Source: CAYFYS01 sp965202905
GTDB lineage: Bacteria > Pseudomonadota > Alphaproteobacteria > MPNO01
NCBI GenBank assembly: GCA_965202905.1
Contig: OZ241868.1
Span: 2,852,001 to 2,916,000, forward strand
Length of the DNA stretch: 64,000 bases
Direction: 5' to 3'
Below are positions 1-8,457 of this stretch, in pieces. The position numbers and the translations under genes were made by a program. The first letter of the stretch is position 1. The number at the start of each line of letters is the position of its first letter. The notes below the pieces were generated by a model that was given only the letters and a program-made list of their open reading frames with translations, had not been told where the DNA came from and searched no databases.

Positions 1-252
1 TGCGCCGAGCCGCCGTTCGCCGGCCGGCGTCCGGTATTCATCGGCGACGACGTCACCGACGAAGATGCGTTTCGCGCGGTCAATCGGGCTGGCGGGCATT
101 CGATTCGGGTCGGCGCGCCGAGCGTCGGCGAGGCGGTCTGGCATGTCGCCAGCGTCGGCGCGCTGCGCGCCTGGCTTGCCGGCGTCGCCGGGCTCGAGTG
201 CGTCGGGGGCGAACCCGACAGGCCCGGCGCGCGCCTGGACGCAGCGACGTGA
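1..252 (+). CDS. otsB: trehalose-6-phosphate phosphatase, C-terminal part
   Basis: Open reading frame entering from the left edge and ending in TGA; only the last 83 residues are present. The segment VFIGDDVTDEDAF is the HAD-superfamily motif IV (acidic Mg-binding residues) typical of OtsB, followed by the usual short tail. OtsB dephosphorylates trehalose-6-phosphate to trehalose in the cytoplasm. The last four bases (GTGA) overlap the GTG start of the GH15 gene, so the two are translationally coupled. With otsA two genes downstream this is a trehalose synthesis operon. The start lies outside the window. Confidence 0.9.
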   Translation, partial: CAEPPFAGRRPVFIGDDVTDEDAFRAVNRAGGHSIRVGAPSVGEAVWHVASVGALRAWLAGVAGLECVGGEPDRPGARLDAAT

Positions 253-2027
253 GCACACTCGATCTCGCCGTCATCGGCAATTGCAGCTTCAGCGCGCTCA
301 TTGACCGCGAGGCGAACATCGTGTGGTCCTGCGTGCCGCGGTTCGACGGCGATCCGGTGTTCTGCTCGCTGCTCGACGGCGCCGACGGGATCGGCCATTT
401 CGATATCGTTCTGGACGACTTCGCGCGCTCGGAGCAGCATTATTTGCACAACACGGCTCTGCTGGTGACCACGCTCTATGACAGCCACGGCTCGGCGGTC
501 GAGATCACCGACTTCGCGCCGCGCTTCAAGCAGCACGGCCGGCTCTATCGTCCGGTGATGATCGTTCGCCAGCTCTGCCCGGTGATCGGCAACCCGCGCA
601 TCCGCATCCGTCTGCGTCCGGCCTCGGATTACGGCAGCCGGCGCCCCGAACTGACCCACGGCAGCAATCACGTCCGCTACGTCCTGTCGACCGCGACGCT
701 GCGGCTGACCACCGACGTGCCGCTCTCCTTCCTGCTGGAGGAAGTCCCCTTCGTGCTGGAGGAAAGCTGCACGCTGCTGCTGGGGCCGGACGAGACGCTG
801 AACCGGCCGATCGCCGAGGCCGGCCGGACCTTCCACGAGGAGACCGCGGACTACTGGCGCGAATGGACCCGGTTCCTGTCGCTGCCCTTCGAGTGGCAGG
901 CCGAGGTCATCCGTGCGGCCATCACGCTGAAGCTGTGCAGCTTCGAGGAGACCGGCGCGATCATCGCCGCGATGACCACCTCGATCCCCGAGGCGCCGGA
1001 TAGCGGGCGCAACTGGGACTACCGCTATTGCTGGCTGCGCGACTCCTATTTCGTCGTCCACGCGCTGAACCGCCTGGGCGCGACCCGGACGATGGAGGAT
1101 TTTCTCCGCTACATCACCAACGTCGCGGCCTCGGCCGATAGCGGGCACTTGCAACCGGTCTACAGCATCACCCTGGGCGCAAGGCTGATCGAGCAGGTCC
1201 AGACCGCGTTGGTCGGATACCGCGGCATGGGGCCGGTTCGCGTCGGCAACCAGGCCTACGAGCATTTGCAGAACGACGTTTACGGCAGCGTGATCCTCGC
1301 CGCCGCCCAGATGTTCTTCGATCAGCGCCTGGCGCAGCCCGGCAACGTGCGCATCTTCGAGCGGCTGGAATCGATTGGCGAGCAGGCGGTTCAGGTTTAC
1401 GACCGGCCCGACGCCGGGCTTTGGGAATTCCGCTCGATCGCCAAGGTGCACACGTTCTCGGCCGTGATGTGCTGGGTCGCCTGCGACCGGCTGGCGCGCA
1501 TCGCGGCCCGGCTGGGACTCGACGCCCGCGTCGGATACTGGCGCGGCCACGCCGACGAGATGCACGCGACGATCTGCCGGAACGCCTGGAACGCCGGGAT
1601 GAACTCCTTCGCGGAGGGCTTCGGCGGCGCCGATGTCGATGCGAGCCTGCTGCTGCTCGGCGACCTGGGCTTCGTCGAGGGATGCGATCCCCGCTTCGTC
1701 GGCACCGTCGAGGCGGTCGAATCGGCGCTGCGCGCGGGCGACTACCTGTTCCGCTACCGCACCGAGGACGATTTCGGGACCCCGGAGACCTCGTTCACGA
1801 TCTGCACGTTCTGGTACATCGACGCGCTGGCGACGATAGGGCGGCGCGACGAGGCGCGGCGGTTGTTCGAAAATATCCTGTCCTGCCGCAACCATGTCGG
1901 GTTACTGTCGGAAGATTTGAACCCAAGCACCCGGGAGCTGTGGGGCAACTTCCCCCAGACCTACTCGATGGTCGGCATGATCTCCTCTGCGATGCGGTTG
2001 AGCAAACCCTGGGAGGAGGCTTTTTGA
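249..2027 (+). CDS. glycoside hydrolase family 15 protein (trehalase/glucoamylase-like)
   Basis: 592 residues from a GTG that overlaps the otsB stop. The N-terminus (LDLAVIGNCSFSALID) is the trehalase-like domain that precedes the (alpha/alpha)6 barrel in this GH15 subgroup. The barrel carries RNWDYRYCWLRDS at about residue 255 and ETSFTICTFWYIDAL near 515, both conserved around the two catalytic acids. GH15 members hydrolyse alpha-glucosidic bonds; those beside ots genes are usually called trehalases or glucoamylases. Its position between otsB and otsA, with overlaps on both sides, points to trehalose or related glucosides as substrate. The exact substrate is inference. Confidence 0.88.
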   Translation: MSTLDLAVIGNCSFSALIDREANIVWSCVPRFDGDPVFCSLLDGADGIGHFDIVLDDFARSEQHYLHNTALLVTTLYDSHGSAVEITDFAPRFKQHGRLYRPVMIVRQLCPVIGNPRIRIRLRPASDYGSRRPELTHGSNHVRYVLSTATLRLTTDVPLSFLLEEVPFVLEESCTLLLGPDETLNRPIAEAGRTFHEETADYWREWTRFLSLPFEWQAEVIRAAITLKLCSFEETGAIIAAMTTSIPEAPDSGRNWDYRYCWLRDSYFVVHALNRLGATRTMEDFLRYITNVAASADSGHLQPVYSITLGARLIEQVQTALVGYRGMGPVRVGNQAYEHLQNDVYGSVILAAAQMFFDQRLAQPGNVRIFERLESIGEQAVQVYDRPDAGLWEFRSIAKVHTFSAVMCWVACDRLARIAARLGLDARVGYWRGHADEMHATICRNAWNAGMNSFAEGFGGADVDASLLLLGDLGFVEGCDPRFVGTVEAVESALRAGDYLFRYRTEDDFGTPETSFTICTFWYIDALATIGRRDEARRLFENILSCRNHVGLLSEDLNPSTRELWGNFPQTYSMVGMISSAMRLSKPWEEAF

Positions 2028-3421
2028 GCCGCCTGGTCGTCGTCTCCAACCGCGTCGCCCCGATTGTCGAGGGCAAGACCGCCGCGGGGGGCTTGGCGGT
2101 CGCGGTCCTGGCGGCGCTCAAGGAAGATGGCGGGATCTGGTTCGGCTGGAACGGCGAGGTGGTCGGCGCCGCGCCGCCCAAGCCCGACCTGACCCAGTTC
2201 GACACGCTGACTTACGCCACCATCGGCATGATCCGGCGCGATTACAACGAGTACTATAACGGCTTCGCCAACTCGACCCTGTGGCCGCTGTTCCACTACC
2301 GGCTGGATCTCGCCAGGTTCTCGCGGCGCAACTTCACCGGCTACCTGCGGGTCAACGCCAACTTCGCGAAGGCGCTCTACCCGCTGCTCCGGATCGATGA
2401 CAGAATCTGGGTGCATGACTATCACCTGATACCGATGGGACAGGAGCTGCGCCGCCTGGGCTGCCGCCAGCCGCTCGGCTTTTTCCTGCACACGCCGCTG
2501 CCGGCGCTGGAGATCCTGCTGGCGCTGCCGCAGCACGAGAAGCTCATGCGCGCGATCTGCGCTTACGATCTGGTCGGCTTCCAGACGATGAACGATCTGG
2601 CGGCCTTCCACGACTACATCGTGCTGGAGGCCGACGGCGAGGTACTGGACGGCGGCTTGGTGCGCGCCTTCAGCCGCACGCTGCGTACCGAGGTCTTCGC
2701 CATCGGCATCGATACCGAGGAGGTGGAGACCCTGGCCGGGGAGGCCGACCGCACCGAGGAGCGGGCCCGTCTGATGACCACGCTCCACGGCCGCTCGATG
2801 ATCATCGGCGTCGACCGGCTGGACTACTCGAAGGGCCTCGTCGAGCGCTTCCGCGCCTTCGAGCGGATGCTGGAGGTCTATCCCAGGGAGCGCGGCAAGG
2901 TGACCTTGATGCAGGTCGCCCCGCCCTCGCGGCCTGGCGTCGGCGGCTACAACGAGATCCGCCAGGCGCTGGAAACCGCATCGGGCAACATCAACGGCCG
3001 GTTCTCCGACTTCGACTGGGTGCCGATCCGCTACCTCAACAAGAGTTTCGAGCGGGCCGTGCTGTGCTGCTTATACCGCGAAAGCCGGATCGGGCTGGTC
3101 ACGCCGCTGCGCGACGGGATGAATCTGGTCGCCAAGGAATATGTCGCCGCCCAGCGGGCCGACGACCCGGGCGTCCTGGTGCTGTCGCGGTTCGCCGGGG
3201 CCGCGCACGAGCTCGACGGCGCGCTGATCGTCAACCCCCATGACGTCGACGAGGTCGCGCACGCCCTGTACCAGGCGCTCAAGATGCCGCTGGCGCAGCG
3301 TCAGAGCCGGCACATGACGATGCTGCGCGCGCTGCGCCGGCGCAACGTCCATGAATGGCGCAAGAACTTCCTCGCCGCGCTCGACGGCGCCCCGCGAGAA
3401 GAAACCGCGCAAGCCTCCTGA
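2024..3421 (+). CDS. otsA: trehalose-6-phosphate synthase
   Basis: 465 residues. I chose the TTG start because GGAGGAG lies 5 bases upstream, it overlaps the GH15 stop (TTGA), and the protein then begins SRLVVVSNRVAP, the family's N-terminal strand. GT20 signatures follow: TAAGGLAVAV (sugar-nucleotide loop), WVHDYHLIPMGQELRR, DRLDYSKGLVERFRAFE, and the C-terminal RDGMNLVAKEYVA. The enzyme joins UDP-glucose (or GDP-glucose) and glucose-6-phosphate to trehalose-6-phosphate in the cytoplasm. The downstream glucokinase could supply glucose-6-phosphate. Length is normal for the family. Confidence 0.95.
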   Translation: MSRLVVVSNRVAPIVEGKTAAGGLAVAVLAALKEDGGIWFGWNGEVVGAAPPKPDLTQFDTLTYATIGMIRRDYNEYYNGFANSTLWPLFHYRLDLARFSRRNFTGYLRVNANFAKALYPLLRIDDRIWVHDYHLIPMGQELRRLGCRQPLGFFLHTPLPALEILLALPQHEKLMRAICAYDLVGFQTMNDLAAFHDYIVLEADGEVLDGGLVRAFSRTLRTEVFAIGIDTEEVETLAGEADRTEERARLMTTLHGRSMIIGVDRLDYSKGLVERFRAFERMLEVYPRERGKVTLMQVAPPSRPGVGGYNEIRQALETASGNINGRFSDFDWVPIRYLNKSFERAVLCCLYRESRIGLVTPLRDGMNLVAKEYVAAQRADDPGVLVLSRFAGAAHELDGALIVNPHDVDEVAHALYQALKMPLAQRQSRHMTMLRALRRRNVHEWRKNFLAALDGAPREETAQAS

Positions 3422-3431
3422 GATCCGGCGC

Positions 3432-4400
3432 ATGCAGACGTCCGAGCCGGTGCGTGGCCTTATCGGCGATGTCGGCGGCACCAACGCCCGCTTCGCCCTG
3501 GTCGGCGGCGCGGGCGTACCCGACGATGTGCTTGTCCTGTCCTGCGCGGCGTTCTCCGGGCTGGAGGCGGCGATCGCCGCCTATCTCGACCGCATCGCCC
3601 CGCCGGCGGTCCCGAAGCGGGCCGCGATCGCCATCGCCTCGCCGATCGACGGCGACCGGGTGCGCATGACCAACCGCCCGTGGTCATTCTCGGTCGAGGA
3701 AACCCGTGCGAATCTGGGCCTGGACTCGCTCCGGGTCGTCAACGACTTCACCGCGATAGCGCTCGCCGCGCCTCGCCTCGCCCCGAACGAGAGGCGGGTG
3801 ATCGGCGACGGTCGGGAGCGGCCCGGCGCGCCGATCGCCGTTCTCGGACCGGGCACCGGCCTCGGCGTATCCGGCCTGATCCCCGACGCGGACGGCGGCT
3901 GGATCCCGCTTGCGACCGAAGGCGGCCATGCGACGCTGGCGGCTGCCGACGATCGCGAGCGGGCGGTCGTCGCGGCGCTGGCTCGAAAATTCGGCCACGT
4001 CTCGATCGAGCGCGCGGTCTCGGGCGCCGGGCTGGTCAACCTCGCTTGCGCGATCGCCGAGATCGACGGCAAGCCGGCGGCGCGCGGAGATCCGGCGCGG
4101 ATCGCCGCGGCCGCGCCGTCCGATCCGGTCGCGCGCGAGGCGCTGGAGATGTTCGCCGCCATGCTGGGGACCGCCGCCTCCAACCTGGCGCTGAGCCTCG
4201 GCGCGCGCGGGGGCGTCTATATCGGCGGCGGCGTCGTGCCACGCCTGGGGCCGGCGTTCGCCGACGAGCGGTTCCGCACGCGCTTCGAAGACAAGGGTCG
4301 GTTCCGCGGCTATCTGGCCGGAATTCCCACCTATGTCATCACCCGGCCGGAACCGGCGTTGCTCGGCCTGGCGACGCTCGCCGCTACGCCTGGAAAGTGA
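3432..4400 (+). CDS. glk: glucokinase
   Basis: 322 residues from ATG, 10 bases after otsA. The N-terminal GDVGGTNARFALV is the ATP-phosphate loop of the bacterial Glk/ROK-ASKHA fold; GPGTGLGVSGLI and the C-terminal GVYIGGGVVPR are the other nucleotide and sugar segments. It phosphorylates glucose, including glucose that trehalase-type hydrolysis would release, so the four genes could form a trehalose/glucose cycle. Its 3' end overlaps the 3' end of the converging hydratase gene by 17 bases. Confidence 0.92.
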   Translation: MQTSEPVRGLIGDVGGTNARFALVGGAGVPDDVLVLSCAAFSGLEAAIAAYLDRIAPPAVPKRAAIAIASPIDGDRVRMTNRPWSFSVEETRANLGLDSLRVVNDFTAIALAAPRLAPNERRVIGDGRERPGAPIAVLGPGTGLGVSGLIPDADGGWIPLATEGGHATLAAADDRERAVVAALARKFGHVSIERAVSGAGLVNLACAIAEIDGKPAARGDPARIAAAAPSDPVAREALEMFAAMLGTAASNLALSLGARGGVYIGGGVVPRLGPAFADERFRTRFEDKGRFRGYLAGIPTYVITRPEPALLGLATLAATPGK

Positions 4401-5262
4401 CTGTCGCCGATTGGGCGATCACGCCACCCGGCGAGACGGCCCAGAGCTTCGCCGACCCCGACCCCGGGTCGGGCGCGCCGGCAACGGTGAATGGCGCGGC
4501 GTCGTAGAGCGGAGACCGCGCCCGGACGGCGAAGCTCTTCAACCGCGCCGCCGGCCGCTCGCGACGGAACAGGTCGAGCAGCAGCGTCGCGATCAGATTG
4601 CCGTGGACCATGAGCCCGGGATAGCCCTCGACGCCGGTGACGTAATCGCGGTCGTAGTGGATCCGGTGGCTGTTCATCGTCAGCGCCGAATAGCGGAACA
4701 GCAGGACCGGGTCGGGGCGAATCTCGCGCCGCCAGACGGCTTGTGCCGGCGGCCCGTCGGTACGCCGGTCGGTACGGGCCGCCGGCGCCGCGCCGACGGC
4801 CGCCGACAGGCCGCGATAGACGGTGTCGTGGTCCTCGACCGTCGTGAGCCCGTCGGGGCCGAAGATCTCGTGCCGGACGGTAACGAAGCACAGCGCCCCG
4901 GCGCGGCCCTCCTTCAGCGCCACATCGGCGATGGTCGAGACCCGCCGGACTTCCTGCCCGACCCGCAGCGGCTGCCGAAAGGACATTTCCACGCCCGCCC
5001 ACATGCGGCGCGGCAGCGGCGCTGCCGGCATGAAGCCGCCCTTGGCCGCATGGCCGTCGGGGCCGGTCTCCGACAGCTTCACGACTTCGGGAAAATAGCA
5101 CCAGTGCCAGCCGGGCGGGATCTCATCGCCGTTTCCGAGCGGTCGGTCGTCGCGGTCAAGGGTCGCGGCCAGGATGTCGGCCGGCGCGGCGGTGATCAGC
5201 CCGGTCACGGTCCGGCTGCGGCCGATCCAGTCTTTGGTGGCCTGGAGCGTGGCGTCGATCAT
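4384..5262 (-). CDS. MaoC/FAS1-type acyl-CoA dehydratase (mesaconyl-C4-CoA hydratase-like)
   Basis: 292 residues, ATG overlapping the stop of the CoA-transferase gene (ATGA). The N-terminal half is a FAS1-type hot-dog domain. The second half carries LTMNSHRIHYDRDYV followed by EGYPGLMVHG, the hydratase-2 motif of the mesaconyl-C4-CoA hydratase/itaconyl-CoA hydratase group. It should hydrate or dehydrate a CoA thioester in the cytoplasm, probably the same substrate handled by the two genes upstream. The acyl group cannot be read from the sequence. It is the last gene of a three-gene operon. Confidence 0.8.
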   Translation of the reverse strand: MIDATLQATKDWIGRSRTVTGLITAAPADILAATLDRDDRPLGNGDEIPPGWHWCYFPEVVKLSETGPDGHAAKGGFMPAAPLPRRMWAGVEMSFRQPLRVGQEVRRVSTIADVALKEGRAGALCFVTVRHEIFGPDGLTTVEDHDTVYRGLSAAVGAAPAARTDRRTDGPPAQAVWRREIRPDPVLLFRYSALTMNSHRIHYDRDYVTGVEGYPGLMVHGNLIATLLLDLFRRERPAARLKSFAVRARSPLYDAAPFTVAGAPDPGSGSAKLWAVSPGGVIAQSATVTFQA

Positions 5263-6398
5263 GCGGCGAACTCCTTGCGCAGGGCGGCGGAATGCTGGCC
5301 GGCCTCGGGCACCGGGCCCAACGCACGCACCGTGCGATCGATCCGGGCCGGCGGGGCGACGAGGTCGGCCACGCCGCCGGGAATGCCGACGCCGATCCGG
5401 CGCAGCGCCGGATGGCGCGCGAGTCCGGCGACATCGTTGACCTCGCCGAAGGCGATCCGCGCCCGCCCGAGCCGCTCGATCAGCGCCGACCGGTCGATCG
5501 CGCGGAACGCTTCGGTCAGGATCGCATCGAACGGCTCGCGGTTGCCGAGCCTGGCGAGGTTGCTCTCGAACCGCGGGTCGCGCGGCAGGTCCGGCCGCTC
5601 CAGCACGTCGGCGCACAGCCGGACGAACTCGCGCTCGTTCTGGATCGCGATCAGGATCGGCGCGCCGCCCTTGGTCGGGTAGGCGCCGTAGGGGTGGATC
5701 GAGGGATGGTTCATGCCGATCCGCGGCGGCCCCTTGCCGTCGGCCTCCCAGTGGAACAGCGGTACGGTCATCCAATCGGCCATGCCGGCAAAGAGCGACG
5801 TATCGATGCCGTACCCCTTGCCGGAGACGCCGCGCGCGATCAGCGCCTCGAGGATGGCCATGTAGGAGTACATGCCGCAGCCGATATCGCACACCGACAC
5901 GCCCACCCGGCCCGGCGCTTCGGCCGCGCCGGTGACCGAGCACAGCCCGCTCTCGGCCTGGACCAGAAGGTCGTAGGCTTTCATGCCGGCGTATGCGCCC
6001 TCCTCGCCATAGCCGCTGATATCGAGGGTGATCAGCCGCTCGTTACGCCGCCGCAGCGCGGCCGAACCGAAGCCCGCGCGCGCCGCCGCGCCCGGCGCGA
6101 GGTTCTGGACGAACACGTCCGCGCGGTCGATCATCCGGTGCAGCAGGGCTTGGTCGCGCGCGTCCTTGATGTCGGCGACCAGCGATTCCTTGCCGCGGTT
6201 GAGCCAGACGAAATAGGCGCTCTGGCCGCCCGCGAACCGGTCGTAATGCCGCGCGAAGTCGCCGCCCTCGCGCTCGATCTTGATCACCCGCGCCCCGGCG
6301 TCGGCCAGCCGCGAAGAACAATACGGCGCGGCCACGGCCTGCTCCAGGGTCACCACCAGAAGCCCGTCGAGCGGCGCCGTCCCGGGCGCCGCCGTCAA
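5259..6398 (-). CDS. family III (CaiB/BaiF) CoA-transferase
   Basis: 379 residues from a TTG whose last bases overlap the stop of the preceding acyl-CoA dehydrogenase gene (TTGA). The opening PLDGLLVVTLEQAVAAPYC, then GARVIKIEREGGDFAR, the catalytic-Asp segment GVSVCDIGCGMYSYM and IGMNHPSIHPYGAYPT are typical of family III CoA-transferases. These move CoA between carboxylic acids through an aspartyl-CoA intermediate. Coupled translation with a dehydrogenase and a hydratase suggests a dedicated route for one branched or dicarboxylic acid. Confidence 0.85.
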   Translation of the reverse strand: MTAAPGTAPLDGLLVVTLEQAVAAPYCSSRLADAGARVIKIEREGGDFARHYDRFAGGQSAYFVWLNRGKESLVADIKDARDQALLHRMIDRADVFVQNLAPGAAARAGFGSAALRRRNERLITLDISGYGEEGAYAGMKAYDLLVQAESGLCSVTGAAEAPGRVGVSVCDIGCGMYSYMAILEALIARGVSGKGYGIDTSLFAGMADWMTVPLFHWEADGKGPPRIGMNHPSIHPYGAYPTKGGAPILIAIQNEREFVRLCADVLERPDLPRDPRFESNLARLGNREPFDAILTEAFRAIDRSALIERLGRARIAFGEVNDVAGLARHPALRRIGVGIPGGVADLVAPPARIDRTVRALGPVPEAGQHSAALRKEFAA

Positions 6399-7546
6399 TA
6401 CGACCTCGGCAGGCCGAGGACGTGCTCGGCCACATAGCTGAGGACGAAGTTGTTGGAGATCGGGGCGATCCGGTAGAGCCGGGTCTCGCGGAACTTGCGC
6501 TCGACATCGTACTCCTCGGCAAACGCGTAGCCGCCGTGGGTCTGCATACACATGTCGGCGGCCTTCCAGGACGCTTCCGAGGCGAGGTACTTGGCCAGAT
6601 TGGCCTGCTCGCCGCAGGGTGCGTTCGCCTCGAACAGCGCGGCCGCCTTCCCGACCATCAGGTCGGCCGCCTCGGTCGCCGCATAGGCCTCGGCGATGGG
6701 AAACTGGACGCCCTGGTTCTGGCCGATCCGCCGGCCGAAGACCTGGCGCTCGCGGGCGTAATCGGCGGCCTTGCCGATGAACCAGCGGGCGTCGCCGATA
6801 CACTCGGCCGCTATCAGGATGCGCTCGGCGTTCATGCCGTCGAGGATGTAGCGGAAGCCCTTGCCCTCCTCGCCGACAAGGCTGTCAGCCGGAATGCGCA
6901 GGTTGTCGAGGAAGATTTCCGTCGTTGCGTGGTTGATCATGGTCCGGATCGGGCGAATTTCGAGGCCGTCGCCAAGCGCCGCGCGCATGTCGAGGATGAA
7001 GACCGACAGCCCGTCGGTGCGTTTGGCGACCTTCTCCCGCGGCGTCGTGCGGGCGAGCAGCAGCATCAGGTCGGAGTGCTCGGCCCGCGAGGTCCAGACC
7101 TTCTGGCCGTTGACGATGTAGCCCGCGTCGCCGTCGCGCACCGCGGTGGTCCGGAGGCTCAGCGTATCGGTCCCGCTGGTCGGCTCGGTCACGCCGAAGG
7201 CCTGGAGGCGCAGCTCGCCTGCGGCGATCCCGGGCAGGTAGCGGCTCTTCTGGTCGTCGCTGCCGTGCCGCAGCAGCGTGCCCATGGTGTACATCTGGGC
7301 ATGGCATGGTCCGCCATTGCCGCCGGATTTCTGGATTTCCTCCAGAATCGCCGCGGCTGCCGGGATGCCCAGCCCGCTCCCGCCGTACTCCTCGGGGATC
7401 AGGACCGACAGGTAGCCGCCCTCGGTCAGTTCCCGGACGAAGTCGGTCGGGTAGGCGCGGTCGCGGTCGAGCCCGCGCCAGTACTCCCCGGGGTATTTGG
7501 CGCACAGCCTGGCGACGGCCTCGCGGATTTCCTGAAACTCTTCCAT
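6395..7546 (-). CDS. acyl-CoA dehydrogenase
   Basis: 383 residues from ATG. FAD-dependent acyl-CoA dehydrogenase fold: FGVTEPTSGTDTLSLRT (flavin/substrate loop), VNGQKVWTSRAEHSDLM, and the C-terminal MQTHGGYAFAEEYDVERKFR, where one of the two adjacent Glu residues should be the catalytic base. It would introduce a double bond into an acyl-CoA and pass electrons to ETF. It is the first gene of the leftward operon with the CoA-transferase and hydratase. The substrate is unknown. Confidence 0.88.
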   Translation of the reverse strand: MEEFQEIREAVARLCAKYPGEYWRGLDRDRAYPTDFVRELTEGGYLSVLIPEEYGGSGLGIPAAAAILEEIQKSGGNGGPCHAQMYTMGTLLRHGSDDQKSRYLPGIAAGELRLQAFGVTEPTSGTDTLSLRTTAVRDGDAGYIVNGQKVWTSRAEHSDLMLLLARTTPREKVAKRTDGLSVFILDMRAALGDGLEIRPIRTMINHATTEIFLDNLRIPADSLVGEEGKGFRYILDGMNAERILIAAECIGDARWFIGKAADYARERQVFGRRIGQNQGVQFPIAEAYAATEAADLMVGKAAALFEANAPCGEQANLAKYLASEASWKAADMCMQTHGGYAFAEEYDVERKFRETRLYRIAPISNNFVLSYVAEHVLGLPRSY

Positions 7547-7665
7547 CGTCCGATCTTCGGCTGCCTGAACCCCGGCCGTTTTACGCGCTCGGCCCGGCCT
7601 TGCAAAGGAACCGGTGGCGTTTGGCGATCTGCGGTGCGCGGCCCTGCGGCGCAGATTCAGTAGAT

Positions 7666-8132
7666 TCATATGTAGCGCACCGAATTGTCGTTGCCGAGGA
7701 CGCGATCTTCCTGCGCGCACAGGATGTCGCGTCCCTTGCCGGCGAAGGCTGCGGAGGCCGATTCCGCATCCTCCGGCTCGCGCACGAACCGGGCGTTGTG
7801 AGCAGGAAGGAAGATGTCTTTCAGGAAGCAACCGGCCGCCTCGGTCGCCGCGATGGCGTGAGAGCGCAATTCCTGTGGCGGACGGTTCTGCAGCTTGCTG
7901 AACATACGCTCCGAGCGACCGCGCGCCTGGGGTGAACAGGCCGGGATCGGCCCGATGCCGGGCCGCTGGAGGGCGCGGCCCAGCCGGGTTGGGTCGTCCT
8001 TGTCGACCTTGCCGCGTCGACCTTGCCGCCGGCGTCCGGCGTGCACTGGTCGTGCGACCCCCGATCGGCATACAGCGAACGGAACGGGCGCTTGTGTTCG
8101 ATCGCCGCCCCGATCCCCTGAAAACTGCTCAT
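7666..8132 (-). pseudogene. decayed ISNCY-type (IS1202-like) transposase, C-terminal fragment
   Basis: Read leftward, two frames together give the end of an ISNCY-family integrase-core transposase. The first frame (8132 to about 8010) reads HKRPFRSLYADRGSH and AGGKVD. The second (about 8010 to 7670) reads TRLGRALQRPGIGPIPACSP, QARGRSERMF, HNARF and ILCAQEDRVLGNDN, a typical order for the family. The frameshift near 8010, the missing N-terminal half and the early end after DNSVRYI show it is a remnant. No intact inverted repeats were recognised. Confidence 0.72.
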
Positions 8133-8457
8133 TCACGCCTTCCTCGGCGCGTCCTCCTCGGCGAGGCGAAGGCAAACCGGACAGATCGCATGGCGCCTGC
8201 ACCGGGCATAACGCTTGTTAGCGACATCCGACGCAATTTATGTTGACCGGCAGGTCGCCGGTAAATATGGTCGACGCGCGTCGGATGCGGACCGCTCACA
8301 GGCGGTCGACGGCGCGACAGAGCCCAACTATAGCTGCCGGGATACGTCGTAGCGGCGCCGCGCCAAGCGGCTGTCCCGACGACGCTGACCTTGACGCCGG
8401 GCCGGCGGGCCGCGGCCATCCGGGCGGCGTCATCCGGCGTCATGGAGATGGTCGACC
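8133..8457. other. intergenic region with repeat copy B1
   Basis: About 325 bases without a convincing gene. It holds one copy of a repeat also found at 27.2 kb (listed separately). The M20 gene start at 8458 follows GGAGATGGTCG, an acceptable ribosome binding site. Confidence 0.4.
8236..8326 (+). repeat. dispersed repeat B, copy 1
   Basis: About 90 bases beginning TGTTGACCGGCAGGTCGCCG match the segment at 27198-27296 at roughly 80 percent by eye. Both copies hold a perfect small hairpin (ACCGGC, 5-base loop, GCCGGT) and the shared string CGCTCACAGGCGG. It may be the end of an insertion element, since a transposase remnant lies next to each copy. Confidence 0.6.
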
